Assembly (NCBI GenBank): GCA_963826145.1
Contig: CAWGVW010000001.1
Location: forward strand, 930,001-994,000
DNA length: 64,000 nt
Source: JBGPLJ01 sp963826145
GTDB taxonomy: Bacteria; Pseudomonadota; Gammaproteobacteria; Steroidobacterales; Steroidobacteraceae
Direction of reading: 5' to 3'
Shown: one piece after another, positions 1-9,164 of the stretch
Layout: each line of letters opens with the position of its first letter
Position numbering within the stretch: the first letter of the stretch is position 1
The notes under the pieces: generated by a model
The model's database searches: none
Told to the model about the DNA's origin: nothing
The model's input: only the letters and a program-made list of their open reading frames with translations
Made by a program: the position numbers and the translations under genes

Positions 1-1
1 G

Positions 2-1354
2 ATCGAGGACTATTTCGCCTTCGGCTACGTGCCCGATCCGCGCACGATCCTGCGTGATGTGCACAAGCTCCCGCCGGCGCACACGCTCACGCTGAGGCGA
101 GGGGCGGGCGTCCAGGTGAAACGCTACTGGGACCTGAGTTTTGTCACGGACCGCACGGTTCAGCCGGCCGCCGTACCGGAAGAGCTCATCGCGCGCCTGC
201 GCCATGCCGTCGACATCCGGCTGATGTCCGAGGTGCCGCTCGGTGCGTTTCTCTCCGGTGGGATCGATTCCAGTGCGGTCGTCGCGATGATGGCGGGACT
301 CTCGCCGGAGCCGGTGAACACCTGTTCGATCTCCTTCGGCGACCCCCGCTTCAACGAAAGCGAATTCGCGCAGGAGGTGGCGACGCAATTCGGTACGCGT
401 CACCACGTCGAGCAGGTCGCGTCCGACGATTTCGACCTTATCGGCAAGCTTGCCGACGTCTACGACGAGCCGTTCGCCGACAGTTCCGCCATCCCCACGT
501 ATCGCGTGTGTGAGCTCGCGCGTAAGCGCGTCACGGTTGCGCTCTCCGGTGACGGGGGCGATGAGGATTTCGCCGGCTATCGCAGGTACCGCTGGTTCAT
601 GAACGAGGAGCGGATGCGACGCGCCTTGCCGCTCGGCGTTCGCCGGCCGCTCTTCGGTTTGCTCGGGCGGCTCTATCCGAAACTCGACTGGGCGCCGCGC
701 TTCCTGCGCGCCAAGGCGACGTTCGAGGCGATGGCGCTCGATGCCGTGAACGGGTATTTCCACGCCGTTTCGATCGCTCCGGACCGTGAACGCCTGCCGC
801 TCTACAGCCGGCGATTCCTCGCGGATCTGCAGGGCTACCGCGCGCTCGAAGTTTTCCGTGAACATGCGAAACGCTCGGACGCGGAGGATTCGCTGTCGCT
901 CGTGCAGTACCTCGATTTCCAGACCTACCTGCCGGGCGACATCCTGACGAAAGTCGATCGCGCGAGCATGGCGCACTCGCTCGAGGTGCGCGTGCCGCTC
1001 CTCGACTACCATCTCGTCGAATGGATTGCGAAGCTGCCGCCGACGCTCAAGCTCGCGGGGCAGGAGGGCAAGTCCATTTTCAAGAAGAGCCTGGAGCCGT
1101 ATCTCTCCGACCGGATTCTCTATCGCGAGAAGATGGGATTTGCCGTGCCGATCGCGGGCTGGTTTCGCGGCCCGCTGCGGGAGCGCGTGCGCAGCTCCAT
1201 CCTCGGCCCGCTGCTCGCGGACAGCGGCGTCTTCGACCGTAGTGCGCTCGCCGGCGTGGTTGATGCGCACCAAAGCGGACGGCGCGATTTCAGCCCGCTC
1301 ATCTGGGCGCTCCTGATGTTCGAGTCGTTCATGGCCAAGGAACTGGGACGCTAG
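2..1354 (+). CDS. XrtA/PEP-CTERM-type amidotransferase (asparagine synthase family), 5' end outside window
   Basis: The reading frame is open to the first base of the window (IEDYFAFGYVPDPRT...), so the GTG at 29 is internal and the N-terminal glutaminase part is missing. The visible part is the ATP-dependent amidotransferase half. It has the PP-loop SGGIDSS (about nt 254-274), LSGDGGDE, and the LTKVDRASMAHSLEVRVPLLD stretch typical of asparagine synthase B. The FAFGYVPDPRTI...KLPPAHTL pattern is that of the amidotransferase found beside exosortase A. It probably transfers an amino group from glutamine to a glycan or precursor carboxylate in the cytoplasm. It is the first gene of a compact + strand cluster, 17 bp before a glycosyltransferase. 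Family is sure; substrate is unknown. Confidence 0.9.
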   Translation: MEDYFAFGYVPDPRTILRDVHKLPPAHTLTLRRGAGVQVKRYWDLSFVTDRTVQPAAVPEELIARLRHAVDIRLMSEVPLGAFLSGGIDSSAVVAMMAGLSPEPVNTCSISFGDPRFNESEFAQEVATQFGTRHHVEQVASDDFDLIGKLADVYDEPFADSSAIPTYRVCELARKRVTVALSGDGGDEDFAGYRRYRWFMNEERMRRALPLGVRRPLFGLLGRLYPKLDWAPRFLRAKATFEAMALDAVNGYFHAVSIAPDRERLPLYSRRFLADLQGYRALEVFREHAKRSDAEDSLSLVQYLDFQTYLPGDILTKVDRASMAHSLEVRVPLLDYHLVEWIAKLPPTLKLAGQEGKSIFKKSLEPYLSDRILYREKMGFAVPIAGWFRGPLRERVRSSILGPLLADSGVFDRSALAGVVDAHQSGRRDFSPLIWALLMFESFMAKELGR

Positions 1355-1371
1355 GTCGGCCGGATCCGAGC

Positions 1372-2577
1372 ATGCTGAAGATTCTCACGTTCTCCTCGCT
1401 TTACCCGCATGCCGCCGATGCGGGTCGCGGCATCTTCGTGGAGACGAGATTGCGCCAGATGCTCGCGAGCGGGCGCGTCGCGGCGCGAGTGATTGCGCCG
1501 GTGCCGTGGTTTCCTTCGCGCAATCCGCGCTTTGGCGAGTACGCGCGCTTTGCTTCGGCCCCGCGGACGGAGGTGCGCCATGGCATCGAGGTCGATCATC
1601 CGCGCTTTCCCGTCATCCCGGGCCCCGGCTGGTACATGACGCCCTGGACGCTGGCGCTTGCCGCGCTGCCGGCTTTCAAGCGCGTGCGCAAGGAAGGTTT
1701 CGACTTCGATCTGATCGATGCGCATTACTACTATCCCGACGGCGTTGCGGCTGCGCTTCTCGGACGCTGGTTGCGGCGGCCTGTCGTCATCACGGCGCGC
1801 GGCACCGACATCAATCTCATTCCCCAGCACAGGCTCGCGCGCAGGATGGTTCTTTGGGCGGAGCGGCAGGCCGCCGCGAGCATCGCGGTATCCGATGCAA
1901 TACGCGACGAGATGGTGCGCCTCGGTGTGCCGGCGGAGCGTGTCGTCAGTCTGCGCAACGGCGTCGACCTGGAGAAGTTCGCGCCGCAACCGCGCGAGAC
2001 CGTGCGCTCGCGCCTTGGGTTGTCCGGCCGGGTGCTGCTCTCCGTCGGCTATCTGATAGAAAGGAAGGGGCATCATCTCGTCATTCGCGCACTCTTGCGC
2101 CTCCCCGGGTGGACGCTGGTGATCGTCGGCAGCGGCGCCATGCGCGATGAATTGGGCGCGCTCGCCGGCGGGCTCGGACTGGAAAATCGCGTGAAATTCG
2201 TGGGCGCGGTTCCGCAGGGCGAATTGCCGGACTATTACAGCGCCGCCGATCTCCTCGTGCTTGCGTCGAGTCGCGAAGGCATGCCGAACGTGGTGCTCGA
2301 GTCGCTGGCCTGCGCGACTCCCGTCGTGGCGACTCCCATCTGGGGTACGCCGGAGATCATCGCCGAGCCGGTCGCCGGACGGCTGACTCGCGATCGCAGT
2401 GCCGATGCGCTGGCCGATGCCGTGCTGGAAATCGGAAGCCGGATGCCGCCGCGCGATGCAGTGCGACGCTACGCAGAGCGCTTCAACTGGGACACGACAG
2501 TGAACGGTGTCCTGTCGTTGTTCGAACGCATTGCCGGCCGCCGACCTTCCGCGCAGCTCGAGGAGGCCCATCCGTGA
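1372..2577 (+). CDS. glycosyltransferase family 4
   Basis: A 401-residue GT-B glycosyltransferase. The N-terminal half opens with MLKILTFSSLYP and carries the GRGIFVETRL loop. The C-terminal GT4 domain has the donor-site pattern SSREGMPNVVLESLACATPVVAT around residues 300-325, with the E-x7-E signature, followed by GTPEII. It should transfer a nucleotide-activated sugar onto a lipid-linked or growing glycan at the inner face of the membrane. The last four bases overlap the start of the next glycosyltransferase, so the two are probably translationally coupled. Acceptor and donor cannot be read from sequence. Confidence 0.9.
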   Translation: MLKILTFSSLYPHAADAGRGIFVETRLRQMLASGRVAARVIAPVPWFPSRNPRFGEYARFASAPRTEVRHGIEVDHPRFPVIPGPGWYMTPWTLALAALPAFKRVRKEGFDFDLIDAHYYYPDGVAAALLGRWLRRPVVITARGTDINLIPQHRLARRMVLWAERQAAASIAVSDAIRDEMVRLGVPAERVVSLRNGVDLEKFAPQPRETVRSRLGLSGRVLLSVGYLIERKGHHLVIRALLRLPGWTLVIVGSGAMRDELGALAGGLGLENRVKFVGAVPQGELPDYYSAADLLVLASSREGMPNVVLESLACATPVVATPIWGTPEIIAEPVAGRLTRDRSADALADAVLEIGSRMPPRDAVRRYAERFNWDTTVNGVLSLFERIAGRRPSAQLEEAHP

Positions 2578-3803
2578 GCGCCGTTCCGGGGCTTCGGGTC
2601 CTGCATCTCCTCGACCACTCGCTGCCGTTGCAGAGCGGTTATACGTTTCGCACGCGCTCGATCATCGACGGCGAGCGCGCTCTCGGATTTGAAACACGGC
2701 ATCTGACGGGCTGCAAGCAAGGCGAGCCGCAAGCCCGCCTCGAGTCGGCGGATGGACTCGATTTTTACCGCACGGCAGGCGCAGACAGCTGGACCGCACG
2801 CGTGCCGGTGCTCGGTCAGTTTGCGATCACCCGAAAAATGCGACGGCGCGTGCGCGAGGTCCTGCGGGAATGGCGCCCCGACGTCCTGCACGCGCATTCA
2901 CCCTGCCTCGACGGTCTCGCGGCTTTGTCGCTCGGCGTGCCGCTCGTCTATGAAGTGCGAGCGTTCTGGGAGGACGCTGCCGTCGATCACGGAACGGCGC
3001 GCGAAGGGAGTCTCCGCTATCGCCTGACGCGAGCGCTCGAAACCCGCGTGTTAAGGCGTGCCGATGCCGTGACGACGATCTGCGAGGGCCTGCGCAGCGA
3101 TATCCTCGCGCGGGGCATCGCGCCCGCGAAGGTCACGGTCATGCCCAATTGCGTGCACGTGAAATCGTTTCAGTGGATCGAGCGCCGCGATCCCGAACTC
3201 GAAGCGCAGCTCGACCTGCGCGGGCGCCTGGTGCTCGGATTCATCGGTTCGTTCTACGCGTACGAAGGACTGGATCTGCTGCTCGGCGCGATGGCAAAAA
3301 TCCGGGCGGTGGAACCACGGGCCTGCTTGCTGCTTGCGGGTGGTGGCTACGAAGAGAAGAGCCTGCGTGCGTTGGCCGAGCGCCACGGTATCCAGAGCGA
3401 CTGCCGTTTCGTGGGTCGCGTGCCGCACGCCGCCGTTTCGCGCTACTACAGCCTGCTCGACGCCTGCGTCTTTCCACGCAAGTCGATGCGCCTCACCGAA
3501 CTCGTGACGCCGCTCAAGCCGCTCGAGGCGATGGCCCAGGGAGTGCCGGTGCTCGCTTCCGACGTCGGCGGTCATCGCGAGCTCGTACGCGACGGCGTCA
3601 CCGGCGAGCTCTTTCCAGCTGGCGATGCCGACGCGCTGGCTGAGTCCGTCCTCGCATGGGCGCGACGCCCGGACCGGCGCTCGCTCGTCGACGCAGCGCG
3701 ACGCTACGTCGAAAGGGAGCGGGACTGGGCGATCGTCGTCGAGCGCTATCGGCAGGTATACGCCGACGCCCGGGCGCGGCACGGGGAGAAAAATCGTGCG
3801 TGA
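2574..3803 (+). CDS. exosortase A-associated glycosyltransferase (Daro_2409-like, GT4)
   Basis: A 409-residue GT4 enzyme. The N-terminal LRVLHLLDHSLPLQSGYTFR block is the hallmark of the PEP-CTERM/exosortase A-associated glycosyltransferase group. The C-terminal half holds VPHAAVSRYYSLLDACVFPRK and LVTPLKPLEAMAQGVPVLASDVGGHRELV, the nucleotide-sugar binding region. The start is a GTG overlapping the preceding stop by four bases, and the 3' end overlaps the ligase gene by eight. This gene is good evidence that the locus is the XrtA type. Subfamily assignment is from remembered family features. Confidence 0.9.
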   Translation: MSAVPGLRVLHLLDHSLPLQSGYTFRTRSIIDGERALGFETRHLTGCKQGEPQARLESADGLDFYRTAGADSWTARVPVLGQFAITRKMRRRVREVLREWRPDVLHAHSPCLDGLAALSLGVPLVYEVRAFWEDAAVDHGTAREGSLRYRLTRALETRVLRRADAVTTICEGLRSDILARGIAPAKVTVMPNCVHVKSFQWIERRDPELEAQLDLRGRLVLGFIGSFYAYEGLDLLLGAMAKIRAVEPRACLLLAGGGYEEKSLRALAERHGIQSDCRFVGRVPHAAVSRYYSLLDACVFPRKSMRLTELVTPLKPLEAMAQGVPVLASDVGGHRELVRDGVTGELFPAGDADALAESVLAWARRPDRRSLVDAARRYVERERDWAIVVERYRQVYADARARHGEKNRA

Positions 3804-5175
3804 CGTCCTGCTGATTGGATTCGTGCTCGCCTGCCTGCCCTGGGCGTTCCTGCGGCCGCAGTTCGGAATACTGCTCTGGGCCTCGATCGGCTACGTCAAT
3901 CCGCACCGATTCACCTGGGGATTCGCCTACGATTTTCCGATCGTCCAGGTCGTGGCGGCGGCGACGCTCGCGGGGCTGCTATTTTCGCACCAGCGGACGA
4001 AGTTTCCCGCCTCGACGATCACGACACTCTGGATCCTGTGGGTTCTCTGGTTCAGCTTCACGACGCTCTTTGCCCTCGTGCCTACTCATGCGCTCCCCGC
4101 CTGGGACCGCGCGATCAAGATCCAGATCATGATCGCCGCCACACTGTGGCTCATGGGAACGCGCAAGCGGGTCGAGGCGACCGTCTGGATGATCGTCGTC
4201 TCCATCGGTATCTTTGGCGTCAAGGGCGGTCTTTTTTCGGTTCTCACCGGCGGCAGGTACCTCGTCTGGGGTCCGCCGGAGTCCTTCATCGAAGGCAACA
4301 ACGAACTCGCGCTCGCGCTGCTGATGGTGCTGCCGCTGATGCGCTACCTGCAGACGTCCTTGCGCGCGATGGCGGAGGGCGATCCGGAGTGGGGCAAGCG
4401 CGCCAAGTTCCTAAGCTGGGGCCTGACGGGCGCCATGCTGCTCACCGCGTTCTCGATTCTTTCATCCTATTCGCGCGGCGCGTTGATCGGCGCGGCGGCG
4501 ATGCTCGTCGTTTTCCTGCTGCGAGCTGGGGGCCGCTGGTACGTCAGGCCGCTTGTCATCATCGCGGCGGTCGCAGCCGTGTCGTTCATGCCACAGCAGT
4601 GGACGGACAAGATGAACACCATTGGAACCTATCAGGCCGACGCTTCGGCGTTGGGGCGCATCAATGCGTGGTGGTTCTCCTACAATCTGGCCAAGGACCA
4701 TCCCATCGTCGGCGGTGGCTTCCAGACCTTCGATCGCGATCTCTTCCTGCGCTACGCGCCCAATCCGACGGATTTCCATGACGCGCACAGCATCTATTTC
4801 CAGGTGCTCGCGGAGCATGGATTCGTGGGGCTCGGGCTCTTTCTCGCCCTCGGCGCCGCGGCGATCATCATTGCCGGTCGCACCGCGCGGCTTGCGAGGC
4901 CGCATGCCGAACTCAAGTGGGCGGCCGATCTCTGCTCGCTCCTGCAGGCTTCGCTCGCCGGCTATGCCGCAGGCGGTGCCTTCCTGGGTCTCGCCTATTT
5001 CGATCTGCCTTATCACTTGATTGCGCTTGTCATCCTCTGCCAGATGCTGGTCAGGCAACGGCTGCGTGAGATTGCGATGTCGCCGGTTCGATCGGAGGCC
5101 GCCGCGCACATGGACAGCGGAGAACGGGTTCGCAGCGCGGATGGTGTGACGACTCATCCCGGAGAGCGCGCGTGA
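3796..5175 (+). CDS. exosortase A-associated O-glycosylation/O-antigen ligase-like membrane protein
   Basis: A 459-residue polytopic membrane protein. The open frame runs upstream to 3625, but the GTG at 3796 gives the conserved beginning MRDVLLIGFVLACLPWAFLRPQFGILLW, followed by SIGYVNPHRFTWGFAYDFP. That is the diagnostic opening of the putative O-glycosylation ligase of exosortase A loci. About ten hydrophobic segments follow, with a Wzy/WaaL-type region near GGGFQTFDRDLF and the loop NPTDFHDAHSIYFQVLAEHGFVG. It would join or polymerise lipid-linked glycan at the periplasmic face. It overlaps the preceding gene by eight bases and the following deacetylase by four. Confidence 0.88.
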   Translation: MRDVLLIGFVLACLPWAFLRPQFGILLWASIGYVNPHRFTWGFAYDFPIVQVVAAATLAGLLFSHQRTKFPASTITTLWILWVLWFSFTTLFALVPTHALPAWDRAIKIQIMIAATLWLMGTRKRVEATVWMIVVSIGIFGVKGGLFSVLTGGRYLVWGPPESFIEGNNELALALLMVLPLMRYLQTSLRAMAEGDPEWGKRAKFLSWGLTGAMLLTAFSILSSYSRGALIGAAAMLVVFLLRAGGRWYVRPLVIIAAVAAVSFMPQQWTDKMNTIGTYQADASALGRINAWWFSYNLAKDHPIVGGGFQTFDRDLFLRYAPNPTDFHDAHSIYFQVLAEHGFVGLGLFLALGAAAIIIAGRTARLARPHAELKWAADLCSLLQASLAGYAAGGAFLGLAYFDLPYHLIALVILCQMLVRQRLREIAMSPVRSEAAAHMDSGERVRSADGVTTHPGERA

Positions 5176-6191
5176 ACACCTTGCCGTCCCACACACCCTG
5201 GTGGAGCGGGCTTGCACGCTGGCCGCTTTCGCTGCTCTCGCCCGGCGGCGCGCGCGGGCGTTTGTCGATTCTGATTCACCACCGCGTCGTCGCGGAGGTC
5301 GACCCTCTGGCGCCGGACGTTCCGACGGTCGCTGAGTTCGAGGCGGAGATCGCACTGCTCAAGCGAGTCTTCAACGTGATGCCATTGAGTGAGGCCATCG
5401 CTGCGATGGCTGCTGGCCGGCTGCCGCCTGCCGCGCTCGCCATCACCTTCGACGACGGTTATGCCGACAACGCGACGCTGGCCTTGCCGGTCCTCAAGCG
5501 CCTCGGGTGTCCCGCGACTTTCTTCATTGCGACCGGTTATCTCGATGGCGGGCGCATGTTCAACGATTCGATCATCGAAGCGGTGCGACGCGCGGGTGAG
5601 CGCCTCGAGCTTCAGGATCTTGGGCTCGGCAACAATTCATTGAAGAGTGTCGCGGAGCGGCGTGCGGCGATCGAAGGCATCATCGGTCACCTGAAGTACC
5701 GGCCGACGGCCGAGCGCGAGGCGCTGGCGGCGGTTATCGCCGAGCGCGCGAACGCGACGCTGCCGACCGATCTGATGATGACTCGCCCACAGGTGCGCGA
5801 ACTCGCCCAAGCGGGCATGGAACTCGGTGGACACACGGCCAATCATCCGATCCTTGCGCGTTGCACGCGCGCGGAAGCGGAGCGCGAGATCGCGCAGGGC
5901 CGCGACGAGCTCGCCGCCATAATCGGCGGCGCGGTGCGGCTCTTCGCGTATCCGAACGGCCAGCCGCGTCGCGATTACAGCGCGGACGATGTCCGCAGCG
6001 TCCGGCGACTGGGCTTCACTGCGGCAGTTTCGACCTGCTGGGGCACGTCGAGTCGCGGGAGCGACCGCTTTCAGCTGCCTCGCTTCACGCCCTGGCGCAA
6101 GCGGCCGGCGCAGTTCGTGGCTCAACTTCTGGACAATTGCAGGCGCGGGCCGCAGCTGCCGGCGGAACTCATCGACGTCGCAGCCGATTGA
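5172..6191 (+). CDS. polysaccharide deacetylase (NodB-fold) family protein
   Basis: A 339-residue carbohydrate esterase 4-like protein. TFDDGYADN (residues 92-100) supplies the catalytic Asp pair, and HTANH (221-225) the two metal-binding histidines. FAYPNGQPRRDY is the usual fourth motif. The GTG start overlaps the ligase stop (GTGA), so it belongs to the same transcript. It probably removes N- or O-acetyl groups from the matrix polysaccharide. No clear signal peptide is seen; the N-terminus (LARWPLSLLSPGG) is only weakly hydrophobic, so location is uncertain. It ends three bases before a convergent gene. Confidence 0.88.
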   Translation: MNTLPSHTPWWSGLARWPLSLLSPGGARGRLSILIHHRVVAEVDPLAPDVPTVAEFEAEIALLKRVFNVMPLSEAIAAMAAGRLPPAALAITFDDGYADNATLALPVLKRLGCPATFFIATGYLDGGRMFNDSIIEAVRRAGERLELQDLGLGNNSLKSVAERRAAIEGIIGHLKYRPTAEREALAAVIAERANATLPTDLMMTRPQVRELAQAGMELGGHTANHPILARCTRAEAEREIAQGRDELAAIIGGAVRLFAYPNGQPRRDYSADDVRSVRRLGFTAAVSTCWGTSSRGSDRFQLPRFTPWRKRPAQFVAQLLDNCRRGPQLPAELIDVAAD

Positions 6192-6194
6192 AAC

Positions 6195-8033
6195 CTAAAG
6201 GCTGACGCGGTGCTCGACGAGCCACAGCTCGAGGATGCACAGGAGCCAGATCATCGAGCCATAGTAACCAGCGTGTCCACGCTCGTGGCTCGTGATGAGA
6301 TCGTCGAGGAATTTGTCCTCGAACAGCGAACGCTTCTTCATCGCGGCCAGCGCGTCGAAAACGAGCCCACGCAGTTCGGGCGATTCCCGCAGCCACTCAC
6401 CGAACGGCAAGCCGAATCCGTGCTTCGATTTGCGGATCGTCGCGCGTGGCAGGAAACCCGCGATCGCCTGCTTGTAGTAGTGCCTGAGCCTCAGCCGCCG
6501 GAGCTTCATTTCAGGAGGCACGCGGGCGGAGAGTCCGACGACGCCGTCAGCGAGAAGCGGATAACTCACGCGCATGCCGGCCGCTTCGCACATGCCTTCG
6601 ACTTTTCGCAGATCGTTGTCCGCGAGCGTGAACTTCCAGTCGAGGTACAGCATTCGATTCAGGAGCGAGCCGGCCGGTGCGGATTCATAGCTCTGGCGCA
6701 GGAGCGCCAGCGGCAACGCGGAATCGATCTGCGTGCGTGAGTGGAACGCAGAAGAGAGGATGTTCTTCGCGCCCAGCGTTTCGAGCAGGTTCCAGGACTG
6801 CATGCGCGCCGGCATCGGGATCAGGGCCTGCTCGATATAGCGGCGCAGCTTGTGCAATGGCGTCTTGCGGCTGCCGACGGGCGAGCGCAGGAAAAGCGGC
6901 TCGAGAAGGCCGCTGCGCAGCGCCGCCGGCAGCTTGAAATAGAAATCGAACAGCTTTTGTGTCGCGTAACGCGAATTCCCGCCGAACAGCTCGTCGCCGC
7001 CGTCGCCGGCGAGCATATGTTCGACGCCGTGTTCACGTGCCACCGCCGCGCACATAAAGGTGGGCACGGCCGAGTTGTTGCCGAAAGGCTCTCCGTATAC
7101 GGTGGCGATGGTTGGTATGACGCGGGCGACGTCGCGCGCCGTGACGAGATACTCGATCAGGTCGATGTCGAAGTGTTTCGCCGTGATGCGCGCGTACTCG
7201 AGTTCATCGTAGCCGGCGGTCGCAAAGCCCATCGAGAACGCACGCGTACCCTTGCCTTGGAGTTGAGCGAGGCAGCCTGCAACCGTCGAGCTGTCGAGCC
7301 CGCCGCTCAAGAAGCTCGCGGTTGAGCCGTCGGGTTCGCAATCCGCGACGGCCTGCCGCACGGTCGGCAGAAGCTCCGCCCGGAGCGCTGAGGCGTTCCG
7401 CACCGGGGTTTCGACGAAAACCGGCTCCCAGTAGCGTCGCAGTGTCGCGTTGTCCCGTTGCATGGTCAGGCTTTGGGCCGGTTCGAGCTTGCGTACGCCC
7501 TCGAAGATGCAAAGGGGGCTCGGCACCATGTGGAAGTACAGATACGCGTAGAGCGCATTCGCGTCGACGCGGGCGTGAGCACCGAGACTCGAGCGCAGCG
7601 CCGCGGGATTGGTCGCAAACCTCAGGACGCCTTGCGAGTCGCGGTGGTAGCAGAGCGCGCGGATGCCGAAACGGTCCACGGCGAAGGTTGCTGTCTGTGT
7701 ACGTGCATTGAATATGGCAATCGCAAAGCCGCCCGCCAGTCGTTCCAGCACGCGGGGACCCTGCAGGGAGTACTCCCGAAGCAGTGCTTCGCCGAGGGCT
7801 TGCGGACGACAACTCGGGTGCCCCTGAAGTCGCGGGGAGCCGTCGATCAGCAGAGTCAGGTCGTGGGCCTCCACGGCCGCAGCATTGCCCCAATAAATCG
7901 CGCGATTGGCGAAATCGGCGCCGGGCGGGCAGGGCGCGTTGGCAGGGCATGGGAGCGGAGCCGGGTCCGCCGCGATCAAGGGTCGACCTGCGGCTGCGTC
8001 GGCAGGCCGATAGGATCCCGCGAAACCTGACAC
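6195..8033 (-). CDS. asparagine synthase-like amidotransferase lacking the Cys2 nucleophile
   Basis: A 612-residue two-domain protein. The frame extends to 8081, but the GTG at 8033 is preceded by AAGGGA at suitable spacing and yields MSGFAGSYRP, which aligns with the MCGIAG opening of class II glutamine amidotransferases. The catalytic Cys2 is therefore Ser. The synthetase half is complete, with SGGLDSS at about residues 243-249, LAGDGGDELFGGN, and a C-terminal region ending KSKHGFGLPFGEWL. It may use free ammonia, be a ligase of another type, or be impaired. It is transcribed against its neighbours and is divergent from the cupin gene. Confidence 0.87.
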   Translation of the reverse strand: MSGFAGSYRPADAAAGRPLIAADPAPLPCPANAPCPPGADFANRAIYWGNAAAVEAHDLTLLIDGSPRLQGHPSCRPQALGEALLREYSLQGPRVLERLAGGFAIAIFNARTQTATFAVDRFGIRALCYHRDSQGVLRFATNPAALRSSLGAHARVDANALYAYLYFHMVPSPLCIFEGVRKLEPAQSLTMQRDNATLRRYWEPVFVETPVRNASALRAELLPTVRQAVADCEPDGSTASFLSGGLDSSTVAGCLAQLQGKGTRAFSMGFATAGYDELEYARITAKHFDIDLIEYLVTARDVARVIPTIATVYGEPFGNNSAVPTFMCAAVAREHGVEHMLAGDGGDELFGGNSRYATQKLFDFYFKLPAALRSGLLEPLFLRSPVGSRKTPLHKLRRYIEQALIPMPARMQSWNLLETLGAKNILSSAFHSRTQIDSALPLALLRQSYESAPAGSLLNRMLYLDWKFTLADNDLRKVEGMCEAAGMRVSYPLLADGVVGLSARVPPEMKLRRLRLRHYYKQAIAGFLPRATIRKSKHGFGLPFGEWLRESPELRGLVFDALAAMKKRSLFEDKFLDDLITSHERGHAGYYGSMIWLLCILELWLVEHRVSL

Positions 8034-8149
8034 AGTTATCCCTTTGGGCTGGTTATGCTCGTGGCCGGCTGGCGTGGCCATGGTTTTTTGCGGCGGATAT
8101 TGTGTCCGACTTCTTAGTGGACGGGCCGCATCGATGCCACACTTTGTCG

Positions 8150-9106
8150 ATGCAGCCTACTGAAAAAATAGCGGTAATCGACCGTTTTGCGGCGCTGCAG
8201 CAGCCCATCCAATCGAGCTACTCTGGTCCTGTCGTGATCAAGGAAGCGATCGCAGGGTGGCCCGCGATAACGGCTTGGTCGCCGACTGCTCTGAAGGAGC
8301 GCTTCGGCACGCGCGAATACAACGCACAGGTCGATCTGCCGACGGGCGTGCCGTCGATGCACTTGTCCAAGGACTATACACGGCGCATGCGCCTCGACGA
8401 GTTCGTCGGCCTCATGCTGTCGACGCCCGCAGACCAGCCCTGCTATCTGCACCAACGATCGATCGCACAGTTTCCGAGCCTCGAGAACGATGTGCGTTTC
8501 GAGGAGCTCACCGGACCCGCCGCCGAGCCGGCGGACAACCTCTGGATCGGATCGGCTGGGACCAAGACATCCCTCCATTTCGACTACCAGCACGGCATTC
8601 TCGCCCAGGTTTTTGGTACGAAACGGCTGTTGCTCATCGCGCCGGAACACTCGAGGTATCTGCACGTGCTCCCCGGAATCATTCAGAAGTCGCAAGTCGA
8701 TGCGGAAGCCCCGGATCTCAATCTCTACCACAAGTACGCGAAGGCGAAAGTGTTCGAAGGGGTCATCGAGCCGGGCGACGCCATCTTCATTCCGCGGGGC
8801 TGGTGGCACATGGTGCGCGCGCTTAGCCCGTCGATTTCGGTCAATCATTTCTTCGGGCCGAAACTTGCGACGAGTCGACTGCTGCGGCATGTCGTCGACG
8901 CAGGTCCGGCAACCTGGCGTGCATTCCTGCGCGACTTCTTCTGGCACGGCCTGTGCCGAGTCCGGTACGAAGGGCGCCTCTACTCCGAAGAACCGATCGG
9001 TGTGTGGCTGTACAGCGAAATTGAGCGCCGCATTCGCAGCGGCTGTGCAGTGAAATTGAGCGCCGCATTCGCAGCGGCTGTACAGTGCGCGGACTATAAT
9101 TGGTGA
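8150..9106 (+). CDS. cupin-like (JmjC/FIH-type) domain protein with altered C-terminus
   Basis: A 318-residue protein resembling the Cupin_8/JmjC-like 2-oxoglutarate/Fe(II) oxygenases. LHFDYQHG gives the HxD pair (H143, D145), and FIPRGWWHMV supplies the distal His (H220), so the iron-binding facial triad is intact. The frame runs upstream to 7784, but that part overlaps the opposite-strand gene. ATG 8150 (MQPTEKIAVID) is the likely start, although no good ribosome site is visible; GTGs at 8102 and 8117 are alternatives. The last 18 residues come from a 35-bp tandem duplication that shifts the frame. Likely role: hydroxylation of a protein or glycan precursor. Confidence 0.8.
   Translation: MQPTEKIAVIDRFAALQQPIQSSYSGPVVIKEAIAGWPAITAWSPTALKERFGTREYNAQVDLPTGVPSMHLSKDYTRRMRLDEFVGLMLSTPADQPCYLHQRSIAQFPSLENDVRFEELTGPAAEPADNLWIGSAGTKTSLHFDYQHGILAQVFGTKRLLLIAPEHSRYLHVLPGIIQKSQVDAEAPDLNLYHKYAKAKVFEGVIEPGDAIFIPRGWWHMVRALSPSISVNHFFGPKLATSRLLRHVVDAGPATWRAFLRDFFWHGLCRVRYEGRLYSEEPIGVWLYSEIERRIRSGCAVKLSAAFAAAVQCADYNW
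9011..9080 (+). repeat. 35-bp tandem direct duplication at the 3' end of the cupin gene
   Basis: Two head-to-tail 35-nt units (9011-9045 and 9046-9080) differ at only two positions near their left edge. Since 35 is not a multiple of three, the second copy is read in another frame: copy one gives EIERRIRSGC, copy two gives KLSAAFAAAV. Removing one unit restores a tail reading ...IRSGCTVRGL followed by a stop. Confidence 0.95.
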
Positions 9107-9164
9107 CGCTCGTCCGGCGCCGACGAATTGCCATGTGCCCAACAGCCACTTGAGTGAGATTGCC

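Noticed and set aside
3625..3795. Upstream extension of the ligase frame
   Set aside because: It overlaps the glycosyltransferase gene and lies before the conserved MRDVLLIG opening at GTG 3796.
9094..9099. TATAAT before the TPR gene
   Set aside because: No matching -35 at 16-18 bp; it lies at the end of the cupin coding region.
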